DNA from: Methylophilus aquaticus
GTDB taxonomy: Bacteria; Pseudomonadota; Gammaproteobacteria; Burkholderiales; Methylophilaceae
Length of the DNA stretch: 64,000 nucleotides
NCBI RefSeq assembly: GCF_030769565.1
Contig: NZ_JAVCAP010000014.1
Location: 1-64,000 of the forward strand
Reading direction: 5' to 3'
Positions 21,418 to 30,700 of this stretch are shown in pieces (the first letter of the stretch is position 1; every line of letters starts with the position of its first letter). The notes beneath the pieces were generated by a model. It had not been told where the DNA came from. It made no database searches and was given only the letters and a program-made list of their open reading frames with translations. The position numbers were made by a program, and so were the translations under genes.

Positions 21418-22590
21418 TTGTTACGTGAGTCTATTGATCATCCCGTCATCATAGGTGCTGGCCCGGTTGGGCTGGTGCTGGCACTATCCCTTCAGCAGCT
21501 TGGCTTGCCTGTGACTGTGCTAGAGGCACAAGAAAGAGGGGCGATGTATGGCGATGGTCGTGCGCTCGCCTTGTCCTATGGTACGCGCCTGGAACTCGAA
21601 AAATTGGGCGTGTGGGCTTTGCTAGAGCCGGATGTGACGCCTATTGAGACCATTCATATTTCCCAGCAGAAAGGCTTTGGCCGTACCCTGTTGCACGCTC
21701 GTGAACAGGCTATACCGGCTTTGGGCTATGTGGTGTCTTATGGTGCGCTGATGCGCGCGCTGGATCAGTGTCTGGATGAACGGCCGGAGGGTATTGCTGT
21801 CCGCTATGGTTTGCCCGTCGGTGGGTTGACTGTTGATGCCGGGTCCGCTGAGATCTCTATGGCAATGCTGGCTGAAATACACACCCTGTGCTCGCCATTA
21901 GCTATCGTTGCAGATGGCGGTCGCAGCTTGGATGCTATCCCTGGCCTAGTCAGGGAGACCAAGCATTACGGACATGATGCGCTGGTTGGGTTGGTGAAAG
22001 CCGAGCAGCCTCATCGCTATATTGCTTATGAACGATTTACACCCAAAGGGCCGATGGCCTTGCTCCCGAATGGCGATCAGTTCTCACTGGTATGGACCGG
22101 CGAGCAAGCCTATATTGATCAAATTAATGCGCTGGATGATGCCGCTTTTCTGCAGGCCTTGCATCAGGCATTTGGTGACCGTGTTGGCCGATTTCTTCAT
22201 ATTGGCAAACGCGGTCGTTTCCCATTGAAATTAAGTAAACTGACGCAAACTTTCCCAGCGCATTGCGTGGTGATTGGCAATGCTGCACAAACCATGCATC
22301 CGGTGGCGGGACAAGGGTTTAATGTCGGTATTCGGGATGCCGTGGCGTTGGCTAAAAGTATTCGTGAGACGCCTTCTTCTGCGTGGGGTGTAGCCAGTAT
22401 GCTGGATCATTATCGGCAATCGCGCGCACAGGATACCGGACGCGGACTGTTGTTTACAGACTTTCTGGTCAATGTGTTCTCCAATGATTTGATTGGCGTG
22501 GGCTTATTGCGAGGTGCCGGTTTGGGATTGTTGGGAGTATTGCCCGGTGCGCGGCGATTTTTAATCAATAAAATGAGTTATGGCCGCTGA
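21418..22590 (+). CDS. ubiH: Ubiquinone biosynthesis FAD monooxygenase, UbiH type
   Basis: Hydroxylates a ring carbon of the ubiquinone precursor. The 390-residue flavoprotein has the N-terminal dinucleotide fold VIIGAGPVGLVLAL, the second FAD/NADPH motif around VADGGRS, and the third, GNAAQTMHPVAGQGFNVGIRD, diagnostic of the UbiH/UbiI/UbiF family. The TTG at 21418 is the likely start. It follows pepP and overlaps the next, related gene by 11 bases. Position as first of two suggests UbiH, but which carbon each enzyme modifies cannot be read from sequence. Confidence 0.85.
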   Translation: MLRESIDHPVIIGAGPVGLVLALSLQQLGLPVTVLEAQERGAMYGDGRALALSYGTRLELEKLGVWALLEPDVTPIETIHISQQKGFGRTLLHAREQAIPALGYVVSYGALMRALDQCLDERPEGIAVRYGLPVGGLTVDAGSAEISMAMLAEIHTLCSPLAIVADGGRSLDAIPGLVRETKHYGHDALVGLVKAEQPHRYIAYERFTPKGPMALLPNGDQFSLVWTGEQAYIDQINALDDAAFLQALHQAFGDRVGRFLHIGKRGRFPLKLSKLTQTFPAHCVVIGNAAQTMHPVAGQGFNVGIRDAVALAKSIRETPSSAWGVASMLDHYRQSRAQDTGRGLLFTDFLVNVFSNDLIGVGLLRGAGLGLLGVLPGARRFLINKMSYGR

Positions 22591-23782
22591 TTATTTACAA
22601 ACCGATGTGGTGATTGTCGGCGCTGGTCTGGTTGGCCTGACGGCAGCAATTGCCTTGTCCCGACTTGGTAAACGGGTGGTTTTGACTGATGCCAAGCCTA
22701 TCATGGCGCTGCCAGAAGGTTGGGTCAATGACACTGCACACTGGGATACGCGTATATATGCCTTGACCAATGCCACGGTGAGCTGGCTCACTGATATTGG
22801 TGTATGGCAACATCTGCCTGCTTCACGCGTGACCCCGATTGCTGCCATGCATTTATGGTCGCCCACACAGGTACATGATACGCCAGATATCCGCCTGACA
22901 GCTGAAGAGGCACACCTGCCGCACATGGGATATATCGTCGAAAGCTGGGCGCTGATGAACGCTTGCTGGCAAGCGCTTAACCGTACTGATGTGACAATTA
23001 TCACCGACGCACCTGCCACAGGCCTGCAACACTGCGGTCACATAGCCCATTTAACATTGGCTGGTCGCGAGATTGAAGCGCAGTTGGTGATAGGTGCTGA
23101 CGGGGCGCGTTCATGGGTGCGTGAACAATGTGCTATCAATACCGAGGTGTTTGATTTTGCGCAAACTGCATTAGTGACCAACTATATCAGCGACCAGCCG
23201 CATGGCGATATTGCGCGGCAATGGTTTGGTATACATGAAACGCTGGCATTGCTGCCAATGCCGCAACAACAAGTGTCACTGGTGTGGGCTTTGTCCCATG
23301 TCAGTGCACAAGCCAAACTTCAGTTGTCGCAGCAGGCACTGGCGACTGAGGTTGCCGCACGCTGTGGAATGGTCGCCGGGACATTGCGACCGCATGGTGA
23401 AGTGGTGGCTTTTCCGTTGCTACAGAAAACGGCTGTGGTGACCGCCTTGCCGAATGTGATGTTGCTCGGCGATGCTGCGCATCAGGTGCACCCAATGGCA
23501 GGGCAGGGCGTCAATCTCGGTTTCGGGGATGTGATGACATTGTGCACACACATGCAGCGCTTGCCAAGGCTGCAGCCAATTGGTCATCAAGGTTTTTTAC
23601 AGCGTGTGGCGCGTGCGCGTAAAACGGATATTGCCGCAATGCATGCATTGACCAGAGGGCTGGATAGCCTGTTTTCACGCTCGCAAGCAGGCTGGACCCA
23701 TGCCGCAGTTCTGGGCTTACGTGGCCTGGAAAACAGTGCTATGCTTAAACGTTTTTTAATACGTACCGCCACAGGCGCCTAG
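22580..23782 (+). CDS. Second ubiquinone biosynthesis FAD monooxygenase (UbiI/UbiF/UbiL type)
   Basis: A 400-residue paralogue of the preceding protein: VVIVGAGLVGLTAAIAL at the N-terminus, VIGADGARSWVRE in the middle, and LGDAAHQVHPMAGQGVNLGF near residue 300. It overlaps ubiH by 11 bases, so both are translated from one message. Betaproteobacteria use various sets of one to three such enzymes for C1, C5 and C6 hydroxylation; this one supplies at least one more position than ubiH, but its regiospecificity is unassigned here. Confidence 0.85.
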   Translation: MAADYLQTDVVIVGAGLVGLTAAIALSRLGKRVVLTDAKPIMALPEGWVNDTAHWDTRIYALTNATVSWLTDIGVWQHLPASRVTPIAAMHLWSPTQVHDTPDIRLTAEEAHLPHMGYIVESWALMNACWQALNRTDVTIITDAPATGLQHCGHIAHLTLAGREIEAQLVIGADGARSWVREQCAINTEVFDFAQTALVTNYISDQPHGDIARQWFGIHETLALLPMPQQQVSLVWALSHVSAQAKLQLSQQALATEVAARCGMVAGTLRPHGEVVAFPLLQKTAVVTALPNVMLLGDAAHQVHPMAGQGVNLGFGDVMTLCTHMQRLPRLQPIGHQGFLQRVARARKTDIAAMHALTRGLDSLFSRSQAGWTHAAVLGLRGLENSAMLKRFLIRTATGA

Positions 23783-23814
23783 GCTGTGATTGTGCACATA
23801 ATGAAAGAGTGGTC

Positions 23815-24534
23815 ATGAGTATACGTAAATGGTTGTCTGCCCTGTTATTGCTGGGTGTATCGGTTGCTGCATGCGCAGATGAAGCCTCGTTGAGAAAAGT
23901 GATAGAAGCGGCTTATCCAAAATTCAAGGTGGACAGCGTGGTGAAAACCCCTTATGCCGGTTTGTATGAAGTGTTCATGGGCGGCCAGATCATTTATACC
24001 GATGATAAATTCAGTTTTTTAATTGCCGAGGGACGTTTGGTTGATCCCAAAACCAAAAAGGACATCACGGGTGACCGTCTGGATGAGCTGACCAAAATTG
24101 ACTTCAACAGTTTGCCGCTGGATCAGGCGATCAAAGTGGTCAAAGGTAATGGTAGCCGTAAGCTGGTAGTGTTCTCAGATGTAGATTGCCCGTTTTGCAA
24201 GCGACTGGAACAAAAAGAGTTGAGCAATCTGAATGACGTGACGGTATACACCTTTTTATACCCGATTGAACAGTTGCATCCGGATGCAGCCAACAAGTCA
24301 CGCAGTATCTGGTGCGCCAGCAATCGCGTGAAAGCATGGCAAGACTGGATCATGAACAACAAGCTGCCCACGACAACTGCCAAGTGCGAAGTGCCGCTGG
24401 AAAAAGTGGGCGAGTTGGCTCGCAAATATGGCGTCAACAGTACGCCTACCCTGTTTTTTGAAAATGGCAAGCGTATGCTGGGTGCACAGCCTTATGATGA
24501 AATTGAAAAGTCGTTGCAAGCAGCTAAAAAGTAG
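23815..24534 (+). CDS. dsbC: Thiol:disulfide interchange protein DsbC
   Basis: Periplasmic disulfide isomerase. The 239-residue precursor has a signal peptide (LLLLGVSVAACA, cleavage before DEASL), an N-terminal dimerisation domain and a C-terminal thioredoxin fold with active site DVDCPFCKR and cis-proline in STPTLFF. ATG at 23815 preferred over GTG at 23809 because of AAAGAG upstream. Such an isomerase could be needed to reshuffle disulfides in envelope proteins, though LptD here has only two cysteines. Ends at a strong terminator. Confidence 0.93.
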   Translation: MSIRKWLSALLLLGVSVAACADEASLRKVIEAAYPKFKVDSVVKTPYAGLYEVFMGGQIIYTDDKFSFLIAEGRLVDPKTKKDITGDRLDELTKIDFNSLPLDQAIKVVKGNGSRKLVVFSDVDCPFCKRLEQKELSNLNDVTVYTFLYPIEQLHPDAANKSRSIWCASNRVKAWQDWIMNNKLPTTTAKCEVPLEKVGELARKYGVNSTPTLFFENGKRMLGAQPYDEIEKSLQAAKK

Positions 24535-24550
24535 CGTTTAGGCGCCATAT

Positions 24551-24582
24551 AAAAAACGGGCTGGTTATCCAGCCCGTTTTTT
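24551..24582. terminator. Bidirectional terminator between dsbC and pilC
   Basis: A stem with 14-base arms (AAAAAACGGGCTGG and its complement) around the loop TTAT, with an A run on the left and a T run on the right. It serves convergent dsbC and pilC. Confidence 0.85.
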
Positions 24583-24603
24583 ATTTTTGCGACCTGAACA
24601 GAC

Positions 24604-25827
24604 TTAACCGCCGCCGCTGACCACCTTGCCCATTTTAAAGATAGGCATATACATCGCCACCACCAGACCGCCAATCAGCACACCCAATACCACCATGATC
24701 ACTGGCTCCATCAGGCTCGAAATCGAAGCGACTGCGTCATCCACTTCACCTTCATAAAAGTCAGCCACTTTGGTCAGCATGGCATCCAGTGAGCCGGATT
24801 CCTCCCCAATCGCCGTCATTTGCAACACCATGTTGGGAAACACATCGGCATTTTGCATGGCGACGGTCAGACTGGTGCCGGTACTTACTTCACTCTGGAT
24901 TTTCTTAGTGGCATCGAAATAGACTTTGTTACCAGAAGCCCCGGCAACGGAATCCAGCGCTTCCACCAGCGGGACACCCGCAGCAAACATGGTAGACAGC
25001 GTGCGCGCAAAACGGGCAATGGTCGCTTTACGAATCAGTACCCCAAAAATAGGCAGGCGCAACATCAGGCGATCCATGGCAGCCTGTAGTTTTTCAGAGC
25101 GTTTCCAAGTATAAAAAAAGTACCACAGACTAAACCCGATTGAGCCAAAAATAGCCAACCACCATTTGACGAAAAAGTCGGAAATGTTGATCACAATGAC
25201 TGTTGGTCCTGGCAAGTCAGCCCCAAAACTGCTGAACAAGTCTTTGAAAGCGGGCACCACAAAAATCATGATGACCGCTGTGATTACAAACGCCACCACC
25301 AGAATTGAAACCGGGTAAACCAGTGCCGACTTGATTTTGCTTTTGATGGCGAGTATTTTCTCCTTGTAAGTAGCCAGTCGATCCAGTAGGGCGTCCAGAA
25401 TGCCCGCCTGTTCGCCTGCCGCAACCAGATTGCAAAACAAGGCATCAAAATGCAATGGATACTTTCTGAACGCTGCGCTCAGGCTGCTGCCGGTTTCCAC
25501 ATCATTTTTAATATCGGATAACAGTTTTGCAACTGCCGGATTGTTATGACCCTTGCCTACAATATCAAACGCTTGTAACAACGGAACGCCAGCTTTCATC
25601 ATGGTTGCCAGTTGACGGGTAAACAGCGAAATATCTTTTTCGGTGATCCTGCCCTTGCCGGCCAGCGCACTCTGTTTTTTGATTTTGGTCACAGTCACAC
25701 CCTGACGACGCAAGGTGGCATTGACTACCGCTTCGCCATTGGCGCGCATTTCACCTTTAAGCGCTTTGCCCTTGCGGTCTTTGCCTTCCCAGAGGAATAC
25801 AAATTGTTTTACATTTGCTGCTGCCAT
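24604..25827 (-). CDS. pilC: Type IV pilus inner-membrane platform protein PilC
   Basis: Anchors the assembly ATPase and couples it to pilin insertion. The 407-residue protein has two tandem GspF/PilC domains (residues about 70-190 and 275-400), each ending in a hydrophobic helix; three long membrane segments are evident (around LVYPVSILVVAFVITAV, WWLAIFGSIGFSLWYFF and PVIMVVLGVLIGGLVVAMY). It follows pilB by 31 bases. The usual third gene pilD is not next to it. Confidence 0.95.
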   Translation of the reverse strand: MAAANVKQFVFLWEGKDRKGKALKGEMRANGEAVVNATLRRQGVTVTKIKKQSALAGKGRITEKDISLFTRQLATMMKAGVPLLQAFDIVGKGHNNPAVAKLLSDIKNDVETGSSLSAAFRKYPLHFDALFCNLVAAGEQAGILDALLDRLATYKEKILAIKSKIKSALVYPVSILVVAFVITAVIMIFVVPAFKDLFSSFGADLPGPTVIVINISDFFVKWWLAIFGSIGFSLWYFFYTWKRSEKLQAAMDRLMLRLPIFGVLIRKATIARFARTLSTMFAAGVPLVEALDSVAGASGNKVYFDATKKIQSEVSTGTSLTVAMQNADVFPNMVLQMTAIGEESGSLDAMLTKVADFYEGEVDDAVASISSLMEPVIMVVLGVLIGGLVVAMYMPIFKMGKVVSGGG

Positions 25828-25858
25828 GATGGATACCTAAATAATAGTGCTGTAAAAT

Positions 25859-27577
25859 TTACTCATTAGTCACTGCTTCAACCTCTTCAATCGAGGTGAG
25901 TCCTTGTTTAACTTTGAGCAGACCTGATTCACGTAAATCTTTAATGCCTTCGCGTTTGGCTTGCGCCGCAATATCCATGGCATTGCCATTGGACATAATA
26001 ATACGCGCAATTTCCTCGCTGACCGGCATCACCTGATAAATACCTACCCGGCCTTTGTAGCCACCATTGCAATGCTCGCAGCCACCTTCTTTGGGGCCAA
26101 ACAACTGCCATGTGCCATCCAGATCAGCTTCACAGAACCCGGCTTGCAGCAGGGCCTCTTTGGGGATGTTGAGTGGAACCTTGCAGTGCTTGCATAAACG
26201 TCTGGCCAGACGTTGTGCTGTGATTAACGTTACCGCAGAAGCAATATTGAAAGGGGCGAGCCCCATGTTCAGCAATCTTGACAAGGTGGAGGGTGCATCA
26301 TTGGTATGCAGGGTGGATAGCACCATATGGCCGGTAGAGGCGGCTTTAATCGCCATATCTGCTGTTTCCAGATCACGAATTTCACCGATCATAATAATGT
26401 CCGGGTCTTGTCGCAAAAATGACTTCAGTGCGGCTGCAAATGTAAGGCCCTGTTTATCATTCACGTTGACTTGGTTGATGCCGGCCAATGGAATCTCGGC
26501 GGGATCCTCGGCGGTAGAAATGTTGACAGCGGGATCATTCAGTAGGTTAAGGCAAGTATAGAGTGAAACCGTTTTGCCCGAACCGGTTGGTCCAGTAACC
26601 AGTACCAGGCCATACGGGCGGTAAATGGCTTTCAGTAAGGCTTCTTTTTGTTCTGGCTCATAGCCCAGTGCTTCAATACCCAGTGTCGCGCTGGCCGGGT
26701 CCAGAATCCGCATCACAATCTTTTCACCATGAATCAGCGGCAGTGTGCTGACACGAAAGTCAATCGCGCGGGTTTTTGAGAGCAGGAGTTTCATCCTGCC
26801 ATCCTGCGGAATTCTTTTTTCTGAAATATCCAGATTTGAAATGACCTTGATGCGTGAGGCCAGTTTTTCCTTAATCGCCAATGGTGGCTGAGACATATCG
26901 CGCAGTACGCCATCTATCCTGAAACGAATACGGTAAAACTTCTCATAGGGTTCAAAGTGCAGGTCTGAAGCCCCCATGTTGATGGCATCCATCAATATTT
27001 TCTGTAGAAACTTGACGACGGGGGCATCGTCCACTTCCTGTGTATTTTCAATTTCTGGCTCTTCGCTGTTTTCATCCAGACCCAAGTCGAAGTCATCGTT
27101 GCTGTTCAGCGACGCCATACTGGTATCTTTCGACTCCACAATACGGTCTATCCATTTGCCGAGTTTGTCATCTTCAACAATCACCGGAAACAGAGTAGCA
27201 CCCATCTGAAACTGTATGGTATCCAGTGCATGCAGGTTAGTCGGATCGGAGATGGCAATGTAAGCCACATTGTTTTTATGCTGTAGCAATACCACCCGGT
27301 GCGACTGCATCAACTTGATGTCCATACTTTTGGCTGGCAACGCGTCAGCATCCAACGCATCCAGATCAAAAAATGGGAAGCCGAATGCGTCTGAAGCGGC
27401 TTGTGCAATGTGTCTGGAGGAGATTTTTTTGTCAGTGAGCGTGGTTGCCAGAAAACTGTTTTTCTGTGACTGCGCTTTATCTTGAATCGCAACCGCTTCG
27501 CCTTCTGTCAACAGAGACAATTGCACCAGCATGCGGGCCATGCCACCGAGTTTACTTGCACTTGCCGGAGTCGCCAT
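25859..27577 (-). CDS. pilB: Type IV pilus assembly ATPase PilB
   Basis: Hexameric motor that powers pilus extension. The 572-residue protein has the N-terminal MshEN-type domain (residues about 1-150), Walker A GPTGSGKTVSLYT, an Asp box region, Walker B MIGEIRDLETAD, His box STLHTNDAPST, and the four-cysteine zinc site LCKHC...GCEHC near the C-terminus. The N-terminal MshEN region suggests cyclic di-GMP binding as in related proteins; a diguanylate cyclase gene lies 7 kb away. Starts a leftward pilB-pilC unit. Confidence 0.95.
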   Translation of the reverse strand: MATPASASKLGGMARMLVQLSLLTEGEAVAIQDKAQSQKNSFLATTLTDKKISSRHIAQAASDAFGFPFFDLDALDADALPAKSMDIKLMQSHRVVLLQHKNNVAYIAISDPTNLHALDTIQFQMGATLFPVIVEDDKLGKWIDRIVESKDTSMASLNSNDDFDLGLDENSEEPEIENTQEVDDAPVVKFLQKILMDAINMGASDLHFEPYEKFYRIRFRIDGVLRDMSQPPLAIKEKLASRIKVISNLDISEKRIPQDGRMKLLLSKTRAIDFRVSTLPLIHGEKIVMRILDPASATLGIEALGYEPEQKEALLKAIYRPYGLVLVTGPTGSGKTVSLYTCLNLLNDPAVNISTAEDPAEIPLAGINQVNVNDKQGLTFAAALKSFLRQDPDIIMIGEIRDLETADMAIKAASTGHMVLSTLHTNDAPSTLSRLLNMGLAPFNIASAVTLITAQRLARRLCKHCKVPLNIPKEALLQAGFCEADLDGTWQLFGPKEGGCEHCNGGYKGRVGIYQVMPVSEEIARIIMSNGNAMDIAAQAKREGIKDLRESGLLKVKQGLTSIEEVEAVTNE

Positions 27578-27750
27578 AAAGTTGTTCGCTGGTTAGAAAG
27601 CCTTGTTAATGTGTTGATATAGCAGTACTTTTTTCTTTAGTATACTGAAGGGTTGAAAATTCAAATGCTTGAAAAGACATGTTCTACTGCGGCATTTATA
27701 CAAATTTTGCGTGGTTTATCATAAATTTCTTAAAAGTTGTTATTTTCCAC

Positions 27751-27779
27751 TTGACTTTTAAATTATGCTCACTTATAAA
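27751..27779 (+). promoter_or_regulatory. Sigma-70 promoter of the cold-shock gene
   Basis: TTGACT (27751-27756), a 17-base spacer and TATAAA (27774-27779) give a near-consensus promoter with transcription expected to begin near 27786. Confidence 0.8.
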
Positions 27780-27785
27780 TTATTC

Positions 27786-27917
27786 AGGCGTTTGCGTTCA
27801 GGTTTTTTGTAGCCGTCTTTAATTTAAGTTTTAAAGCAAAGCTTGTTTATTGCGACTTGAGTTCTTGAGACAAACTTTTGGGGCGCCTCCCTTTTAAGTA
27901 TAAGTAAGGAAGTAGAA
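27786..27917 (+). promoter_or_regulatory. Long 5' leader of the cold-shock gene
   Basis: About 130 bases of AT-rich leader separate the promoter from the ATG, ending in AAGGAAG seven bases before it. Such long leaders act as temperature-responsive structures in cspA-type mRNAs; that function is inferred from length and context. The remainder of the 340-base pilB-csp gap (27578-27750) holds no gene and presumably the pilB promoter. Confidence 0.5.
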
Positions 27918-28121
27918 ATGGCAACAGGTACCGTAAAGTGGTTTAACGATTCTAAGGGCTTTGGTTTTATTACTCCGGACGATGGCGGCGATGACTTGTT
28001 CGCACACTTTTCCGCAATCGTGGAATCTGGTTACAAAAGCTTGAAAGAAGGACAGCGCGTGAGTTTTGATGTAACTGAGGGTCCTAAAGGCAAGCAAGCC
28101 AGCAATATTCAAAAAGCATAA
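27918..28121 (+). CDS. Cold-shock protein, CspA family
   Basis: A 67-residue single cold-shock domain with [12 protein letters not shown] (RNP1) and DLFAHFSAI (RNP2), an RNA chaperone that binds single-stranded nucleic acid. Length and motifs are standard. It has its own promoter, a long leader and a terminator, so it is monocistronic. Whether it is induced by cold or is constitutive is not known from sequence. Confidence 0.95.
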   Translation: MATGTVKWFNDSKGFGFITPDDGGDDLFAHFSAIVESGYKSLKEGQRVSFDVTEGPKGKQASNIQKA

Positions 28122-28147
28122 AAAATGTTTCAGGGGCACTAAAATAG

Positions 28148-28177
28148 AAACGGCTCACGTATGTGAGCCGTTTTTTT
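28148..28177 (+). terminator. Terminator after the cold-shock gene
   Basis: CGGCTCAC, loop GTAT, GTGAGCCG, followed by seven T and preceded by AAA. It can serve both the cold-shock gene and, on the other strand, icd. Confidence 0.9.
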
Positions 28178-28199
28178 ATGCCGTAAATTTGCTTGGCTG

Positions 28200-29435
28200 T
28201 TACATGTTTTTGATTATCTCGTCACCAAATTCTGCGGTACCTACTTGCGTTGCGCCTTCCATCTGGCTGGAGAAGTCCCCCGTGACACGTTTGCTGGCAA
28301 TAGCTTTTGCTACTCCGCTCAACACCAGGTCGGCGGCTTCTACCCATCCCATATGTCGTAACATCATCTCGGCAGAGAGAATCAGTGAGCTCGGGTTGGC
28401 CAGGTTTTTACCGGCAATTTTAGGGGCTGTGCCATGTGTGGCTTCAAACATGGCCACGGTGTCACTTAAGTTGGCGCCTGGTGCAATGCCAATTCCACCG
28501 ACTTGCGCAGCCAGTGCGTCACTCATGTAGTCGCCATTTAAATTAAGTGCGGTCACCACATCATAATCTTCAGGGTGTAGCAATATCTCTTGCAGGAAAG
28601 CATCTGCAATACAGTCTTTAATCACAATGCCATTGGGCAGTGTGCACCATGGGCCGCCGTCAATCGGCACTGCACCAAATTCTTCCTTGGCCAGTTGGTA
28701 GCCCCAGTCACGGAATCCACCTTCGGTGAATTTCATGATATTACCTTTGTGGGTAATGGTGACTGACTTGCGGTTGTTATCAATTGCGTATTGAATGGCC
28801 TTGCGGATGAGCCGCTTGCTGCCATCAATCGAGACCGGTTTGATGCCTATGGCAGAGGCTTCGGGGAAGCGGATTTTTTTACGCACACCCATATCGCTCA
28901 AGAAGTTGATTACCTTTTTGACTTCTTCAGTGCCTGCTGCCCATTCAATGCCAGCGTAAATATCTTCGGTGTTTTCACGGAAAATCACCATGTCGGTTTT
29001 TTCCGGGTGCTTGACCGGGCTTGGCACGCCGGTAAAATATTGAATAGGACGCAGGCAAACGTACAAGTCCAGTTCCTGGCGCAAGGTCACGTTAAGTGAG
29101 CGGATGCCACCGCCGACCGGAGTGGTGAGCGGGCCTTTAATTGAAATGACATAGTCTTTCAGTACCGCCATGGTTTCATCAGATAGCCAGGTATCTTTGT
29201 CGTATACAGTGGTCGATTTTTCACCGGCATAGACTTCCATCCAGGAAATTTTGCGTTTGCCGCCATAAGCTTTTTCTACCGCGGTATCCACCACCTTGAT
29301 CATGGGGGGCGTAATATCTACGCCAATGCCGTCGCCTTCAATGAAGGGGATGATAGGTTGATCCGGGATATTTAAGGTATTATCGGCATTCACCGTGATT
29401 TTGCTGCCAGTCGCTGGCACCTTGATTTTTGACAT
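28200..29435 (-). CDS. icd: Isocitrate dehydrogenase (cofactor site altered from the E. coli NADP type)
   Basis: Oxidises isocitrate to 2-oxoglutarate. The 411-residue protein has the E. coli-type core: IEGDGIG, the substrate segment [19 protein letters not shown] with the regulatory serine, and NLNGDYMSD. Residues that hold the NADP 2'-phosphate in E. coli differ: Lys344 is kept (K339) but Tyr345 is Ile (I340), Tyr391 is Gly (G386) and Arg395 is Ser (S390). This predicts weaker NADP preference and perhaps NAD or dual use, which I recall being reported for a related obligate methylotroph. ATG at 29435 (GGAAAG upstream) gives [10 protein letters not shown] as expected. Its start is 10 bases from that of the divergent pseudouridine synthase gene. 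Confidence 0.93.
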   Translation of the reverse strand: MSKIKVPATGSKITVNADNTLNIPDQPIIPFIEGDGIGVDITPPMIKVVDTAVEKAYGGKRKISWMEVYAGEKSTTVYDKDTWLSDETMAVLKDYVISIKGPLTTPVGGGIRSLNVTLRQELDLYVCLRPIQYFTGVPSPVKHPEKTDMVIFRENTEDIYAGIEWAAGTEEVKKVINFLSDMGVRKKIRFPEASAIGIKPVSIDGSKRLIRKAIQYAIDNNRKSVTITHKGNIMKFTEGGFRDWGYQLAKEEFGAVPIDGGPWCTLPNGIVIKDCIADAFLQEILLHPEDYDVVTALNLNGDYMSDALAAQVGGIGIAPGANLSDTVAMFEATHGTAPKIAGKNLANPSSLILSAEMMLRHMGWVEAADLVLSGVAKAIASKRVTGDFSSQMEGATQVGTAEFGDEIIKNM

Positions 29436-29445
29436 AGCGCTTTCC

Positions 29446-29988
29446 ATGTTGTTACTGTTTAATAAACCATTTAACGTCGTTTGCCAGTTCACTGCGCATG
29501 AAAAGCATGCGACGCTCAAAGACTATATTCCGATTCCCAACGTGTATGCCGCCGGGCGGCTCGATACCGATTCCGAGGGATTGCTTATTTTAACCGATGA
29601 CGGTGCTTTGCAACATCGTTTAAGTCATCCCAAACACAAAGAGGTCAAAACCTACTGGGTGCAGGTGGAAGGTGCTCCTACACAAGCAGATTTGATGCCA
29701 TTGCAACAGGGTGTGGATTTGGGTGACTTTGTGACACAGCCCGCCGTCGTAGAAATCATCACGCAACCTGACCATTTATGGCAGCGGGATCCGCCGATCC
29801 GTGAGCGAAAATTGATCCCGACCACCTGGCTGGAGCTGAAAATAAGCGAGGGGAAGAACCGTCAGGTGCGGCGGATGACCGCGCATGTGGGCTTTCCGAC
29901 ATTGCGCCTGATACGCTATGCAGTCGGCCCGTATACCTTGGACGGAATCTTGCTTGGGGAATACAAAGCGGTTGAAGTGAAAAGGTAA
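29446..29988 (+). CDS. rluE: 23S rRNA pseudouridine synthase, RluE/RsuA family
   Basis: Isomerises a uridine in rRNA. The 180-residue protein lacks an S4 domain, begins [15 protein letters not shown], and has the catalytic aspartate in [20 protein letters not shown] and the family motif [20 protein letters not shown]. This size and architecture fit RluE (E. coli modifies U2457 of 23S rRNA). ATG at 29446 has no visible Shine-Dalgarno because the divergent icd start occupies the region; a longer GTG start at 29395 is possible but overlaps icd. Followed after three bases by an amidotransferase gene. Confidence 0.88.
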   Translation: MLLLFNKPFNVVCQFTAHEKHATLKDYIPIPNVYAAGRLDTDSEGLLILTDDGALQHRLSHPKHKEVKTYWVQVEGAPTQADLMPLQQGVDLGDFVTQPAVVEIITQPDHLWQRDPPIRERKLIPTTWLELKISEGKNRQVRRMTAHVGFPTLRLIRYAVGPYTLDGILLGEYKAVEVKR

Positions 29989-29991
29989 AGT

Positions 29992-30693
29992 ATGAAACCC
30001 GTAGTCATATTTAGACACGCCTGCTGTGAAGGCGCAGGCTATTTAGGCACTTTTTTGGCGCAGCATGCAATTCCGTGGTGCGAGGTTCGTATTGACAAAG
30101 GTGAGCCGGTGCCCGCCTCGGTAGCGGCTTACAGCGGTATTGTGCTGATGGGTGGCCCCATGAGCGTGAATGACGATTTGCCCTGGATTCCGCCATTGCT
30201 GGGGTTGATTCGTGAAGCGGTGCAACAGGATGTGCCCCTGCTTGGACATTGCCTGGGCGGGCAGTTGATCAGCAAGGCGCTGGGAGGCACTGTGCGTCAA
30301 AACCGGGTCAAAGAGATCGGTTGGGGAGAAGTCAGCGTGCTAGATAATTCGCACGCCAGGCAATGGTTTGGCGACTTGCAATCCTTTAACAGTTTTCACT
30401 GGCATGGTGAAACATTCACCATTCCTGATGGCGCAACACAAATTCTGGCCAGCCCCTACTGCGAGAATCAGGCATATGTGCTAGGTAAGCATATCGGCTT
30501 TCAGTGCCATATTGAAATGATGCCGGAGATGGTCAAGGTATGGACCGAGAACTGGAAGGCTGATATTGCCAATTCGGCAAGCAGCCCCGCTGTTCAGTCG
30601 GCGAGCCATATGCTGGCAAATCTTGAGCATGATTGTGAGCGCTTGCATGCGGTGGCGGACAGGGTTTACGCGCGCTGGATTACCGGTTTGTAG
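29992..30693 (+). CDS. Class I glutamine amidotransferase-like protein
   Basis: A 233-residue stand-alone amidotransferase domain resembling the GuaA N-terminal half. The nucleophile elbow is LLGHCLGGQ, and the catalytic His-Glu pair is in GFQCHIEM; MGGPMSVND and FHWHGETF are typical of the GMP synthase-like subfamily. The partner or substrate is unknown; relatives act as gamma-glutamyl hydrolases or amidotransferases in several pathways. It follows rluE by three bases and is convergent with the acyltransferase gene. Confidence 0.85.
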   Translation: MKPVVIFRHACCEGAGYLGTFLAQHAIPWCEVRIDKGEPVPASVAAYSGIVLMGGPMSVNDDLPWIPPLLGLIREAVQQDVPLLGHCLGGQLISKALGGTVRQNRVKEIGWGEVSVLDNSHARQWFGDLQSFNSFHWHGETFTIPDGATQILASPYCENQAYVLGKHIGFQCHIEMMPEMVKVWTENWKADIANSASSPAVQSASHMLANLEHDCERLHAVADRVYARWITGL

Positions 30694-30700
30694 TCTGGGT

